A stretch of 64,000 nucleotides of DNA from Streptomyces sp. CoH27 (GTDB lineage: Bacteria; Actinomycetota; Actinomycetes; Streptomycetales; Streptomycetaceae): contig NZ_JAIQYY010000019.1 of NCBI RefSeq assembly GCF_020181035.1, positions 72,063-136,062 on the forward strand, in the 5' to 3' direction. Made by a program: the position numbers and the translations under genes. Below are positions 16,313-24,187 of the stretch, piece by piece; the stretch's first letter is position 1; the number at the start of each line of letters is the position of its first letter. Below the pieces are notes generated by a model. It saw only the letters and a program-made list of their open reading frames with translations. It had not been told where the DNA came from and did not search any database.

Positions 16313-16657
16313 GTGGAGCTGGTCGAGGACGGCTTCCACAGAGGGAAGCCGTCAAGGTCCGCCGGGGCGTTCCCGTCGTACGAGGGCCTTCGGGACCTGT
16401 CCCGCGTTCTGATCAGCACCCGGAGCGCCTTCACCCGCCCCAACCCGGCGGCACCCGGTCTGCCGCGGTTCGACGAACTCATGACCGCCTACGCCAAGCG
16501 ACTGTCCCGGGACCTGCGCGAGCCCGCGCGGACGCAGCCCCACGTCACGGTCGAGGACATCGCCGCGACGCACGCCATGCTCCGGGAACGGCCGGAGGAA
16601 GTGGCAGCGCAGATCCTCGGGTTCACGGCGTCGGTCGGGGGCCGCGGCGAGCGATGA
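16313..16657 (+). CDS. Hypothetical ORF, possibly truncated
   Basis: A frame of 114 residues with strongly GC-biased third positions, especially from LPRFDELMTAYAKRLSRDLR through VTVEDIAATHAMLRERPEEV. The product is basic and helical with no membrane segment or recognised motif. The proposed GTG start has no good ribosome binding site and the first 40 residues look less coding, so this may be the 3' part of a larger lost gene. The 207 bp that follow hold no recognisable gene. Confidence 0.4.
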   Translation: MELVEDGFHRGKPSRSAGAFPSYEGLRDLSRVLISTRSAFTRPNPAAPGLPRFDELMTAYAKRLSRDLREPARTQPHVTVEDIAATHAMLRERPEEVAAQILGFTASVGGRGER

Positions 16658-16864
16658 CAGGTGCGCCTGCACCACACCGTCGGCCCACGATGCCCGGATG
16701 CAGCCGCACTTCACCGGCACCGCACTGATCATTAACGTCAACCTCTGTCAGGAGACCTGACCAAGTCTGCCCGAAGGACTGCCCTTCCGGTTCTTCCCCT
16801 CCGCCGGGGCACGGCCGAGACTCCCGGTGAGGATCCTGCCACCGGCCTCCAGCGAAGGGGCACC

Positions 16865-18565
16865 ATGCGCAAGCACGAGCAATCGGGCACCACCACGGAC
16901 AGGGCGCCGGTCCGGCCGGCCGCCGTCGGCTCTCGCTCGACGGTGCCCGCACCGGTCCGGACCGGACGGCTGCCCCCGGCCGCGGCACGGGCGCTGCAGC
17001 GCTCCGTGGGGAACGCGGTGGTGGCCCGGCTGCTGTCCGAGCCGGAGCAGGAGCAGCGCACCGACGACGCACCCGGGGCCGGGGTGCACGACGTACTGCG
17101 CTCCCCGGGCCGGCCCCTGGATTCCGGTGTCCGCACCGAGATGGAGAGCCGCTTCGGCGGCGCGGACTTCGGTGACGTCCGCGTGCACGCGGACGCCGCC
17201 GCCCAGCGTTCGGCGAGCGAGATCGGCGCCCGCGCGTACACCTCCGGCCATCACATCGTCATCGGTGCGAACGGCGGGGACAAGCACACCCTCGCGCATG
17301 AGCTCACCCATGTCGTCCAGCAGCGCTCCGGCCCTGTCTCCGGCACCGACACCGGTCAGGGCCTGCGGCTGAGCGATCCCTCCGACCGCTTCGAGCGGGA
17401 GGCCGAGGCCACGGCGCACCGCGTCATGTCAGGCTGCACCCCCTCCCCCGCCCTCCAGCGCGCCGGGGACACCGGCGGCGGCGGACGGGCCGCCGTCCAG
17501 CGTTACGTCGAGATCGAACCCGGCGCCGACAACTACCCCACCAAGCACCGGCGCGCGTCCATCGGCTCGACCAAGAGCGCCGAGAGCGACGACCACTTCT
17601 TTCCCAGTCAGCAGGAAGCGGACGGCAGTTACTTCTCCGACACGCAGTCGAGGACGGCCAACATCGTCTTCAACGGCAGTGTCCGGCTGCGTCTGTCGGA
17701 CGGCTTCGATCTGGCGATCGAGCAGGGACCGGGAGAGTCCAAGGTCTTCTTCGCCACCCAAGCGCACATCGACCGGGCGAACGAGGCGCTCGCCGGCCGC
17801 GTACGGCTCCACCGGGGCACCCGCTATCTGCGCGTGCAGGGCGAGTCGGGGGAGCTGCGGCTGTACCAGGTCAAGCCGGTCGTGGAGACCAAGAAGGCCG
17901 GTGTGGCCGGGAAGCTGGGCATGACGAGGAAGGCGACCGGGCTGTCGATCCTGACTCCGCAACGCTGCAACGAGATGGCGGAGTTCGTCACCGGCAGGAA
18001 GGGTCTGTCCGCGCAGGGCATCGGCGCCTGGGAGAACTTCCTGGCCCGGGTCCTCGACATCGTGGAGGACAGCGGCAGCGAGCGTCTCGACGGCGTCAAG
18101 GAGGCCTTCCAGAAGGGCGTCGACGGCGACCAGCAGGCCTACCTGGCCTACTCCCAGCGGATGAGCCGTACCTTCCAGAACCTGAAGGCGGCCGGCTCGC
18201 CCCAACTGGAGGATGCGCTCAGGCAGTTGGGGCTGAACGAGTTCCTGCCGCCCCCGCCTCCGGGTTCCGCCCTGGTGACGGTCGGCTACGGTGACGCGCA
18301 GCAGGAGGCGGGCCGCGACCGGGACAACACCTTCGAGTACCACTTCGGTGCCACTGTGGCGACGAGCGGCAACGACTACGTCACCATGGAGAACTACGCC
18401 CGGCGCGACCCGGGCGTCGGCAACGCCACCGCGTCCGGCGGCGACCCCCTGTTCTTCTTCAAGATGTACGGCACCAGGCCGGATTCGGGCGACACCTGGC
18501 ACGGTGTCCAGGTGGGCACCGGAGGGTTCATCGGGGCGGTCCTGTCCATCACGATCGAGGGCTGA
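16865..18565 (+). CDS. DUF4157-domain protein, metallopeptidase-like, candidate injection-system cargo
   Basis: This is a 566-residue protein. After a disordered N terminus and ALQRSVGNAVVARLL, residues ~74-156 form a DUF4157 domain: PLDSGVRTEMESRFGGADF, DVRVHADAAAQRSA, and zinc-type HELTH at 145-149 (HTLAHELTHVVQQRSG). DUF4157 proteins are frequently linked to extracellular contractile injection systems and polymorphic toxins. The C-terminal ~370 residues match no family I know; they end in a compact module with SGNDYVTMENYARRDPG and FFFKMYGTRPDSGDTWHG. No signal peptide is visible. Export by a contractile system encoded elsewhere is inference. Its 3' end overlaps the convergent glycosyltransferase by 17 bp. 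Confidence 0.8.
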   Translation: MRKHEQSGTTTDRAPVRPAAVGSRSTVPAPVRTGRLPPAAARALQRSVGNAVVARLLSEPEQEQRTDDAPGAGVHDVLRSPGRPLDSGVRTEMESRFGGADFGDVRVHADAAAQRSASEIGARAYTSGHHIVIGANGGDKHTLAHELTHVVQQRSGPVSGTDTGQGLRLSDPSDRFEREAEATAHRVMSGCTPSPALQRAGDTGGGGRAAVQRYVEIEPGADNYPTKHRRASIGSTKSAESDDHFFPSQQEADGSYFSDTQSRTANIVFNGSVRLRLSDGFDLAIEQGPGESKVFFATQAHIDRANEALAGRVRLHRGTRYLRVQGESGELRLYQVKPVVETKKAGVAGKLGMTRKATGLSILTPQRCNEMAEFVTGRKGLSAQGIGAWENFLARVLDIVEDSGSERLDGVKEAFQKGVDGDQQAYLAYSQRMSRTFQNLKAAGSPQLEDALRQLGLNEFLPPPPPGSALVTVGYGDAQQEAGRDRDNTFEYHFGATVATSGNDYVTMENYARRDPGVGNATASGGDPLFFFKMYGTRPDSGDTWHGVQVGTGGFIGAVLSITIEG

Positions 18566-20651
18566 GCACGGCTTCCCGGGTGGTGAGTGCGAGGTCGTGA
18601 TCGGGCGTCAGGCAGAGCTGGACGGTGAGCCGGCCTTCAGGCGTCGAGCGGTGGGCCGCCGGGAACGCGGTGATGTCCCTGCGGTCCGCGAGGTCGCCGG
18701 TCAGCATGCCCAGGCGGAGTTCGGGACCGCCGTACGCGCTCAGGCGCAGGTCCCACCGTGCCGCTGTGCCGGGGTGGTGTTCGGCGGCGGTCGTGAGCGG
18801 GATGACGATGTGGAAGTCGCCGTACGGGTCGACGTGGCAGGGGGCGTCGAAGGCCCGGTCCTGGTGTCCCTGGAGCCGGGCCCGGAAGCGGTAGTGGTGG
18901 GCGCGGGCGATGCGCCCGTGGAGCGAGCCGGTCAGCTCGATCGCCGTGTCGCCGACGGCGACCGACGTCACCTCAGCGTGGGCCGGCCGGCGCCAGGTGC
19001 GCAGGGCCAGGGCGCCGTCCCGCGCCGGGTAGGGGATCCAAGGGGTGCAGCCCGCGTCGGACGGGCGGCGCGCGGCGGGGTCCAGCAGCCGGGCCGTCTC
19101 GACCGGGCCCGCGAGGACCGGTCGGGACCTGCTTCCGTTCACGTGCTGGACGTACACGTCCCAGTGTCCTTCGGCGAGCGACCAGGAAGCCTTGTCCAGT
19201 ACCGCCCGCAGGCCCCGCCCGTCGCCCTCCGTCCGCTGTTCGAGCCGCAGTCGGACGGCGTCGCCCGCCGCTGCGTCCCGGGGGCGCAGCACGAGGTTCC
19301 AGGTGTCGGGTGTGAGGGCGGGCCGGTCGGCGTGGAAGGCGATCGAGCCGTCGGCCAATACCCGGCAGCCGACCTCGACCGGGGATCCGAGTCCGGCCAG
19401 GCCGACGCGTTCCAGCGCCCGGCGCCACGGCGGAAGGCCGGCGCGGGCGGCCGGGCGGCCTCCGCGCGGCAGCGAGCCCCGGCTCCGGCTGCCGAGTTCC
19501 GGCCTGAGGTCGGTGAAGAGGGCCTGGTACTGCGCGGCGATGTGCCGGGGGCGGAAGCATACGGCCGTCCGGCGGGCCGCGGCGGCCATACGGCGGCGCT
19601 CGGCGTCGTTCTCGATCAGCCGGCACAGCGCGTCGGCGAGCGCGTCCTCGACGGCTCCCTCCGCCGGAACGAGCAGGCCGTCCTCGCCGTGCGTGACGAT
19701 CTCGCGGGGGGCGTGGCCGCAGTCGGTGCTCACCACGGGCACCCCGCAGCCCATGGCCTCCACGAGGGGCAGGCCGGAGGGCTCGGCGCCGCTCGGCACG
19801 ACGGCGATGGCGCCCTTGGCCCACTCCGGGTCCATGGGCGTGCGCGGCCCCATCAGCAGGACGTGGTCGTGCAGACCGAGTTCGTGGATACGGCGGCGCA
19901 GGCGGCCGCGCTCGGGGCCGCGGCCGTAGATGCGCAGTGTCCAGTCCGGGTGCACCGCCACGACCTTGGCGAAGGCGTCGACGAGCCGGTCGTACCGCTC
20001 GGGCGCCGTCAGCCGCCCCGCCGTCACCACGGTTCGCGACTGCCCGGACGAGGGTTCCGTGCGGGGCGCGGGGCTGCACGCGGGGATGCTCGTGAGGCGG
20101 GTGGGTGCGGAATGCAGGGCCCGGCGGTGGGCGCGCGCGTCCGCCGCGGACACGCTCACATAGGCGTCGAGGAGGGACACGGCCCTGTCCAGGTCGTCCC
20201 GGAGCGCCTCCGGGTGCAGATCGCGGCCGGCGTGCTCCTGGCCGATGCGCAGCTGGTCCGGGCGGCCGTGCTCGGCCAGGAAGCAGGTCAGGTACGGCCG
20301 TGTCGCGATCACCACGTCGGCGTCGGTGTCCTGGAGGAAGCGCGCGAGCCGTTCCTCGCCGAGTGCGCTGGGCGGCGTCGGGCCGTGGTGCACCGTGTCG
20401 TGGGGGCACACGGTGTCGCGGGCCCGCTGGCCGGCGATGCGACCCGGGTGGTGCCGGGAGGCCGGCCGCAGGTCCACCAGTGTGCGCACCTTCACGCCCG
20501 GCGCCGGTGTCAGGCGCATCCGGTCGGCGGTGCGATGGCAGGAGACGATCTCCACGTCGTGCCGGTCGGCGAGGGCGCCGGCGAGGTTGGCCGTGGCGCG
20601 GACCGTGCCGTCGGTGCCGTAGGCGTCGTAGAGCAGGAAAGTGATCTTCAT
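18549..20651 (-). CDS. GT4-family glycosyltransferase with C-terminal beta-rich extension
   Basis: This is a 700-residue protein. Residues 1-~390 are a GT-B fold glycosyltransferase: N-terminal KITFLLYDAYGTDGTVRATA, the inter-domain VVTAGRLTAPERYDRLVDAF, and donor-site motif EPSGLPLVEAMGCGVPVV with the two glutamates of GT4 enzymes. The remaining ~300 residues are strand-rich sandwich-like modules seen in actinomycete teichoic-acid or cell-wall glycosyltransferases. It probably transfers a sugar at the cytoplasmic face to an envelope polymer. A small membrane protein gene precedes it by 19 bp. Confidence 0.88.
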   Translation of the reverse strand: MKITFLLYDAYGTDGTVRATANLAGALADRHDVEIVSCHRTADRMRLTPAPGVKVRTLVDLRPASRHHPGRIAGQRARDTVCPHDTVHHGPTPPSALGEERLARFLQDTDADVVIATRPYLTCFLAEHGRPDQLRIGQEHAGRDLHPEALRDDLDRAVSLLDAYVSVSAADARAHRRALHSAPTRLTSIPACSPAPRTEPSSGQSRTVVTAGRLTAPERYDRLVDAFAKVVAVHPDWTLRIYGRGPERGRLRRRIHELGLHDHVLLMGPRTPMDPEWAKGAIAVVPSGAEPSGLPLVEAMGCGVPVVSTDCGHAPREIVTHGEDGLLVPAEGAVEDALADALCRLIENDAERRRMAAAARRTAVCFRPRHIAAQYQALFTDLRPELGSRSRGSLPRGGRPAARAGLPPWRRALERVGLAGLGSPVEVGCRVLADGSIAFHADRPALTPDTWNLVLRPRDAAAGDAVRLRLEQRTEGDGRGLRAVLDKASWSLAEGHWDVYVQHVNGSRSRPVLAGPVETARLLDPAARRPSDAGCTPWIPYPARDGALALRTWRRPAHAEVTSVAVGDTAIELTGSLHGRIARAHHYRFRARLQGHQDRAFDAPCHVDPYGDFHIVIPLTTAAEHHPGTAARWDLRLSAYGGPELRLGMLTGDLADRRDITAFPAAHRSTPEGRLTVQLCLTPDHDLALTTREAVLSPRS

Positions 20652-20670
20652 CGGGTCTCTTCGGGTCCGC

Positions 20671-20814
20671 TCAGCCGAACAGTCCGGCGAGCGCCGAGGC
20701 GGCGCGGTGGGCGAGGGCGGCGTACACGTCCGGACGGAGGACGGCCAGGACCGCGGCCGACGCCATGACGATCAGCAGGGCGGCCTCCCTGCCGCCGCCG
20801 AGCTGTCCTTTCAC
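20671..20814 (-). CDS. Small single-TM hypothetical protein
   Basis: GTG at 20814 opens 47 residues, VKGQLGGGREAALLIVMASA followed by AVLAVLRPDVYAALAHRAAS; the middle is one hydrophobic helix. Codon bias is good, but the ribosome binding site is weak and the start is uncertain. It lies just upstream of the glycosyltransferase in the same direction and could be its membrane partner. Confidence 0.4.
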   Translation of the reverse strand: MKGQLGGGREAALLIVMASAAVLAVLRPDVYAALAHRAASALAGLFG

Positions 20815-21025
20815 CGGGCGTCCGTTTCCGTGTTGTGCGTCATGCTGTCCAGCCTCGGACCGGGCCTTGCGCGCGGGACATCCGCCGGCCGGCCGGAGCA
20901 CCCCCGCCGGCCGGCGGGAGGCGACCCCCCACCTGACTGGATCACTCGTCCGGGCAACCGTGCCGGTGGCCGGCCCCTCTTAAGGTCGTAGGCGACAGAC
21001 GCAGAACGGACAAGAGCGGGACGCG

Positions 21026-21703
21026 ATGCACGTGATCCGGGTAGTGGTGGTGGACGACGAGGCGCTCGTCCGCTCCGGTTTCCAGCTCATCCTGAACGCC
21101 GCCGACGGCATCGAGGTGGTCGCCACGGTGGGCGGCGCCGAGGCCGTGGCCCGCGTCCGCGAGGAGCGTCCGGACGTCGTCCTGCTGGACATCCGCATGC
21201 CGGACGTGGACGGGCTCACCGTGCTGCGTGAGGTGCGTACGCTGCCGGACGCGCCCGTCGTGGCGATGCTGACGACGTTCGACACCGACGAGTATGTGCT
21301 GGCGGCGTTGCGCCACGGGGCGGCCGGCTTCCTGCTCAAGGACACCGAGCCGGAACAGCTGGCCCAGATGGTGCGCACGCTCGCCGCCGGCGGCATCGTC
21401 ATGTCCCCCAAGGCGTCCCGGACCCTGCTGCTCAGCCACCCCGGCGCGGAGGCGGCGGACGCCGAGGAGACGGCCCGCGTGGAGCGGCTGACGGCACGGG
21501 AACGCGATGTGCTCATGCTCGTCACGGAAGGGCTGTCGAACACCGACATCGGAACGCGCCTCCATCTCAGCGCCGGCACCGTGAAGGACCACGTCAGCGC
21601 GATCTTCGCCAAGCTTCGGGTGACCAGCCGCATACAGGCCGCGCTCCTCGCACAGCGGGCCCGGCTCCTGGACGAGCGGAACCGGCCGAGGACCGGCCGG
21701 TGA
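21026..21703 (+). CDS. NarL/LuxR-type two-component response regulator
   Basis: The 225-residue protein has a receiver domain (VVVVDDEALVRSGF, phospho-acceptor D55 in VVLLDIRMPDVDG, AMLTTFDTDEYV, GFLLKDTEPEQ) and a C-terminal LuxR helix-turn-helix (LTARERDVLMLVTEGLSNTD, TVKDHVSAIFAKL). It overlaps the histidine kinase start as GTGA, so the pair is co-translated. Targets are unknown; the divergent small membrane protein/glycosyltransferase operon is the nearest candidate. Confidence 0.95.
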   Translation: MHVIRVVVVDDEALVRSGFQLILNAADGIEVVATVGGAEAVARVREERPDVVLLDIRMPDVDGLTVLREVRTLPDAPVVAMLTTFDTDEYVLAALRHGAAGFLLKDTEPEQLAQMVRTLAAGGIVMSPKASRTLLLSHPGAEAADAEETARVERLTARERDVLMLVTEGLSNTDIGTRLHLSAGTVKDHVSAIFAKLRVTSRIQAALLAQRARLLDERNRPRTGR

Positions 21704-23052
21704 GCGGCCGGCGGGCGGACACCCCGGATCCCTCGGCCGACACGGGGCGAGCCGGGCCGGCCGAGGGCCCGCCGGCGAGCAGGCGGCGAGCGGGCTGGGC
21801 GCGGGTGCCGGCGCATGTGCCGGCACCCGCGCTCGATGGCGGGCATGCCGGGCCGGCCGAGCGCTCCCTGACCAACGGGTGGCGAGTGGGCTGGGCGCGT
21901 GTGGTCGGTGCCGGGCCGGCCGAAGGCCCGTCGGCGAGAGACCGGCGGGTGGGCTGGCCACGGGTGCCGGCGCCCTTGGTCGACGGCGGGCTTGTCGCCG
22001 TGGCGGCCGGAGACGCATGGCTCGCGGTGTCGGACACCTCCTTGCTGGGGGTGGCGCTCGCCGCGGTGGCCTGTGCGGCGCTCGCGCTGCGCCGCTTTCT
22101 GCCGCTCACCGTCGTCCTGCTCACGCTGCCGGCCACCGTGGTCGCGGACCTCGTCTTCGCCCCTCTCGCGGCCCTGTTCGCCCTGGCCGAACGGTCCCGT
22201 GACCGCCGTCTGCCGGCAGGGTGCGCCGTGCTGATGGCGGCCGCCTCCGCCGCGCCCTGGCCATGGCACGACCCCGACTCACGCGACCGTACATGGACGC
22301 TGATCCAGTTCGTCTACACCCTGGCCGGCACCGCCGCCCCCGTGCTGCTCGGCCAACTGGTGCAGGCGCGGCGGGACTTGTCGCAGCGGCTGGCCGAGAT
22401 CGAGGAGGCGAGGGAGCACGAGCGGGCGCTGCACGCCCAGGCCGTGCTCGCCCGTGAACGCGCCCAGCTGGCCCGTGAGATGCACGACGTCGTCTCGCAC
22501 CAGGTCAGCCTGATCGCCGTCCAGGCCGGCGCCCTTCAGGTCGCCGCCAAGGACACGGACTCCCGGGAGGCCGCGCGGACCATCCGTTCGCTGAGCGTCT
22601 CCACGCTGGACGAACTGCGGAACATGGTCGCCCTGCTGCGCGCCTCCGGCGGCCGCGCCACCGAGCTGACCCCGCAGCCCACGCTGGCCGACGTACGACG
22701 GCTGGTCGCCACGAGCGGTATCGACGCGGAGCTGACCGGCCGGCTGCCCGACACGGTCAGCACTCCCGCCCAGCGGGCGATCTACCGCACGGTGCAGGAG
22801 GCGCTGACGAACGTGCGCAAGCACGCTCCGGGAGCCGGTGCGACGGTGGAGCTGTGGCGGGACGGCGACCATGTCGGCGTCACGGTCACCAACAGCCGCC
22901 CCACCCGTCCTTCCCTGCCCCTGCCCGGCTCGCAACAGGGCCTGGTCGGCCTCAGGGAGCGCGCCGAGATCCTGCACGGCACGTTCGCCTCCGGCGTGAC
23001 CTCCGACGGGGGCTACGAGGTCAGCCTGCGGATCCCTGCTCAGCCGGAGTGA
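21700..23052 (+). CDS. HisKA_3 sensor histidine kinase with repetitive N terminus
   Basis: This 450-residue kinase starts at GTG 21700. Residues ~18-95 are an unusual low-complexity segment with three imperfect repeats of the form AGPAEGP...RRxGWARVPA. About five TM helices follow (residues ~105-225), then a coiled coil, the phospho-acceptor H262 in AREMHDVVSHQVSLIAVQ, and an ATPase domain with EALTNVRKHAPG and GQQGLVGLRERAEIL-like G-box. The membrane part probably senses an envelope signal. The repetitive N terminus could be a non-conserved extension with the true start downstream. Confidence 0.92.
   Translation: MSGRRADTPDPSADTGRAGPAEGPPASRRRAGWARVPAHVPAPALDGGHAGPAERSLTNGWRVGWARVVGAGPAEGPSARDRRVGWPRVPAPLVDGGLVAVAAGDAWLAVSDTSLLGVALAAVACAALALRRFLPLTVVLLTLPATVVADLVFAPLAALFALAERSRDRRLPAGCAVLMAAASAAPWPWHDPDSRDRTWTLIQFVYTLAGTAAPVLLGQLVQARRDLSQRLAEIEEAREHERALHAQAVLARERAQLAREMHDVVSHQVSLIAVQAGALQVAAKDTDSREAARTIRSLSVSTLDELRNMVALLRASGGRATELTPQPTLADVRRLVATSGIDAELTGRLPDTVSTPAQRAIYRTVQEALTNVRKHAPGAGATVELWRDGDHVGVTVTNSRPTRPSLPLPGSQQGLVGLRERAEILHGTFASGVTSDGGYEVSLRIPAQPE
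21751..21980 (+). repeat. Three imperfect repeats in the histidine kinase N-terminal coding region, with a 12-bp hairpin
   Basis: GCCGGGCCGGCCGA recurs at 21751, 21847 and 21910, each followed by a related GC-rich block encoding (R/V)GW(A/P)RV. Inside, 21801-21812 and 21819-21830 are perfectly complementary (GCGGGTGCCGGC, loop GCATGT, GCCGGCACCCGC). The RNA would form a very stable stem early in the kinase gene. Confidence 0.75.
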
Positions 23053-23076
23053 CCTGGCAGACCGGGGCACCGCGGC

Positions 23077-23598
23077 TCAGCTCAGGGGCAGTCGCATCAG
23101 TGTCAGGTCGAGCCAGCGGCCGAACTTGGTGCCGACCTCCGGCAGCGTGCCGGCGTGCTGGAAACCGAAGCGTTCGTGCAAGCGGATCGAGGGCGTGTTC
23201 CCGGCTTCGATGCCGGCGATCATGACGTGGTGGCCGGCCTCGCGGGCGGCGGCGATGAGGGCGGTCAGCAGTGCGGAGCCGATGCCGAGTCCGTGCCGGT
23301 CCTCGCGGACGTAGACCGAGTTCTCCACCGTGTGCCGGTATCCGTCCAGCTCCCGCCAGGGGCCGTAGACCGCGAGCCCGGCCACCTCGCCGCCGGCCTC
23401 GGCGACGAACGCCGAACCGCGCTCCAGATGGGCGGCCAGCCAGGCGACGCCCTGGGCTGCGGTCTGCGGGGTCCGGGTCCACAGGGCCGTCGAGTGCTCG
23501 ACGGCGTGGTTGCGGATCGCGCGGATCGCCTCCACGTCCTCGGCCCGGGCGGGGCGCACGCTCACAGCCGCCGGGTTCCTTGCGTATATTGCAGTCAT
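23077..23598 (-). CDS. GNAT family N-acetyltransferase
   Basis: ATG at 23598 gives 173 residues. The acetyl-CoA motif VREDRHGLGIGSALLTALI and the later EAGNTPSIRLHERFGFQHAG are clear, similar to phosphinothricin/methionine-sulfoximine-type acetyltransferases (short GNATs with VSVRPARAEDVEAIRAIRNH at the N terminus). Its start codon overlaps that of the divergent XRE gene. A TACTAT -10 element lies seven bases upstream of the ATG inside the other gene, so the mRNA is probably leaderless. Confidence 0.9.
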   Translation of the reverse strand: MTAIYARNPAAVSVRPARAEDVEAIRAIRNHAVEHSTALWTRTPQTAAQGVAWLAAHLERGSAFVAEAGGEVAGLAVYGPWRELDGYRHTVENSVYVREDRHGLGIGSALLTALIAAAREAGHHVMIAGIEAGNTPSIRLHERFGFQHAGTLPEVGTKFGRWLDLTLMRLPLS

Positions 23599-23611
23599 GT
23601 CCAACATAGTA
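23585..23611. promoter_or_regulatory. Overlapping divergent leaderless promoters with XRE-type operator
   Basis: TATATT (23585-23590) sits 6 nt before the + ATG at 23597, and TACTAT (minus, 23611-23606) sits 7 nt before the - ATG at 23598. The near-palindrome TATATTG-N10-CAACATA (23585-23608, one mismatch) covers both starts. One bound XRE dimer could shut off both genes. The -10 placement implies leaderless transcripts in both directions. Confidence 0.65.
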
Positions 23612-24187
23612 GATCCCCTGGTGGAGCGGATCGCGGCACGTGTCCGCACCGAGCGGGAACGCCGCCGCTGGACCCTGGCCCAGTTGGCCGACGCCTCCGG
23701 TGTGTCCCAGGCGATGATCAGCCGGATCGAGCGGGCGGAGAGCAGCCCCACCGCCGTCGTCCTGGGCAAGCTGTCCGCGGCCTTCCAGCTCAGTGTCGCC
23801 TCCTTGCTCGCCCTCGCCGAAGGAGCGCCGGACGACACCCAGGGGGCGTCGGGCGTGCGCCGGCCGGCGGACACGGCCGAGTGGCGCGACCCCGCGACCG
23901 GTTACCGGCGCCGCCAGATCACCGGGCCGCGCTTCCCCGCCGAGATCGCCGAGATCCATCTGCCGGCCGGCGCCCGAGTGCCGTATCCGGCCGCCGCGTT
24001 CGCCTTCGTACGACAGGTCGTCTGGGTCCTCGACGGCCGCCTGACCTTCCATGACGGCGACACGGTCCATGAACTGGGCGCGGGCGACACCATCGAGCTG
24101 GGCGAGCCCGCCGAGCGCGTGTTCGCCAACACCACGGGCAGCGAGTGCCGTTACGCCGTCATCCTCACCCGCGGCACCACCCCGTGA
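23597..24187 (+). CDS. XRE-type regulator with C-terminal cupin domain
   Basis: ATG at 23597 gives 196 residues. The N-terminal helix-turn-helix (WTLAQLADASGVSQAMISRI, ERAESSPTAVVLGKLSAAF) is followed by a cupin sensor (FVRQVVWVLDGRLTFHDGDT, HELGAGDTIELGEPAERVF). Such regulators often control efflux or amino-acid metabolism in response to small molecules. The stop overlaps the downstream MFS gene (GTGA), and the start overlaps the divergent GNAT start, so regulator, exporter and acetyltransferase form one control unit. Confidence 0.92.
   Translation: MSNIVDPLVERIAARVRTERERRRWTLAQLADASGVSQAMISRIERAESSPTAVVLGKLSAAFQLSVASLLALAEGAPDDTQGASGVRRPADTAEWRDPATGYRRRQITGPRFPAEIAEIHLPAGARVPYPAAAFAFVRQVVWVLDGRLTFHDGDTVHELGAGDTIELGEPAERVFANTTGSECRYAVILTRGTTP

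Noticed and set aside
18291..20768. An 825-codon + strand frame across the glycosyltransferase
   Set aside because: Antisense shadow; the real GT4 motifs are on the minus strand.
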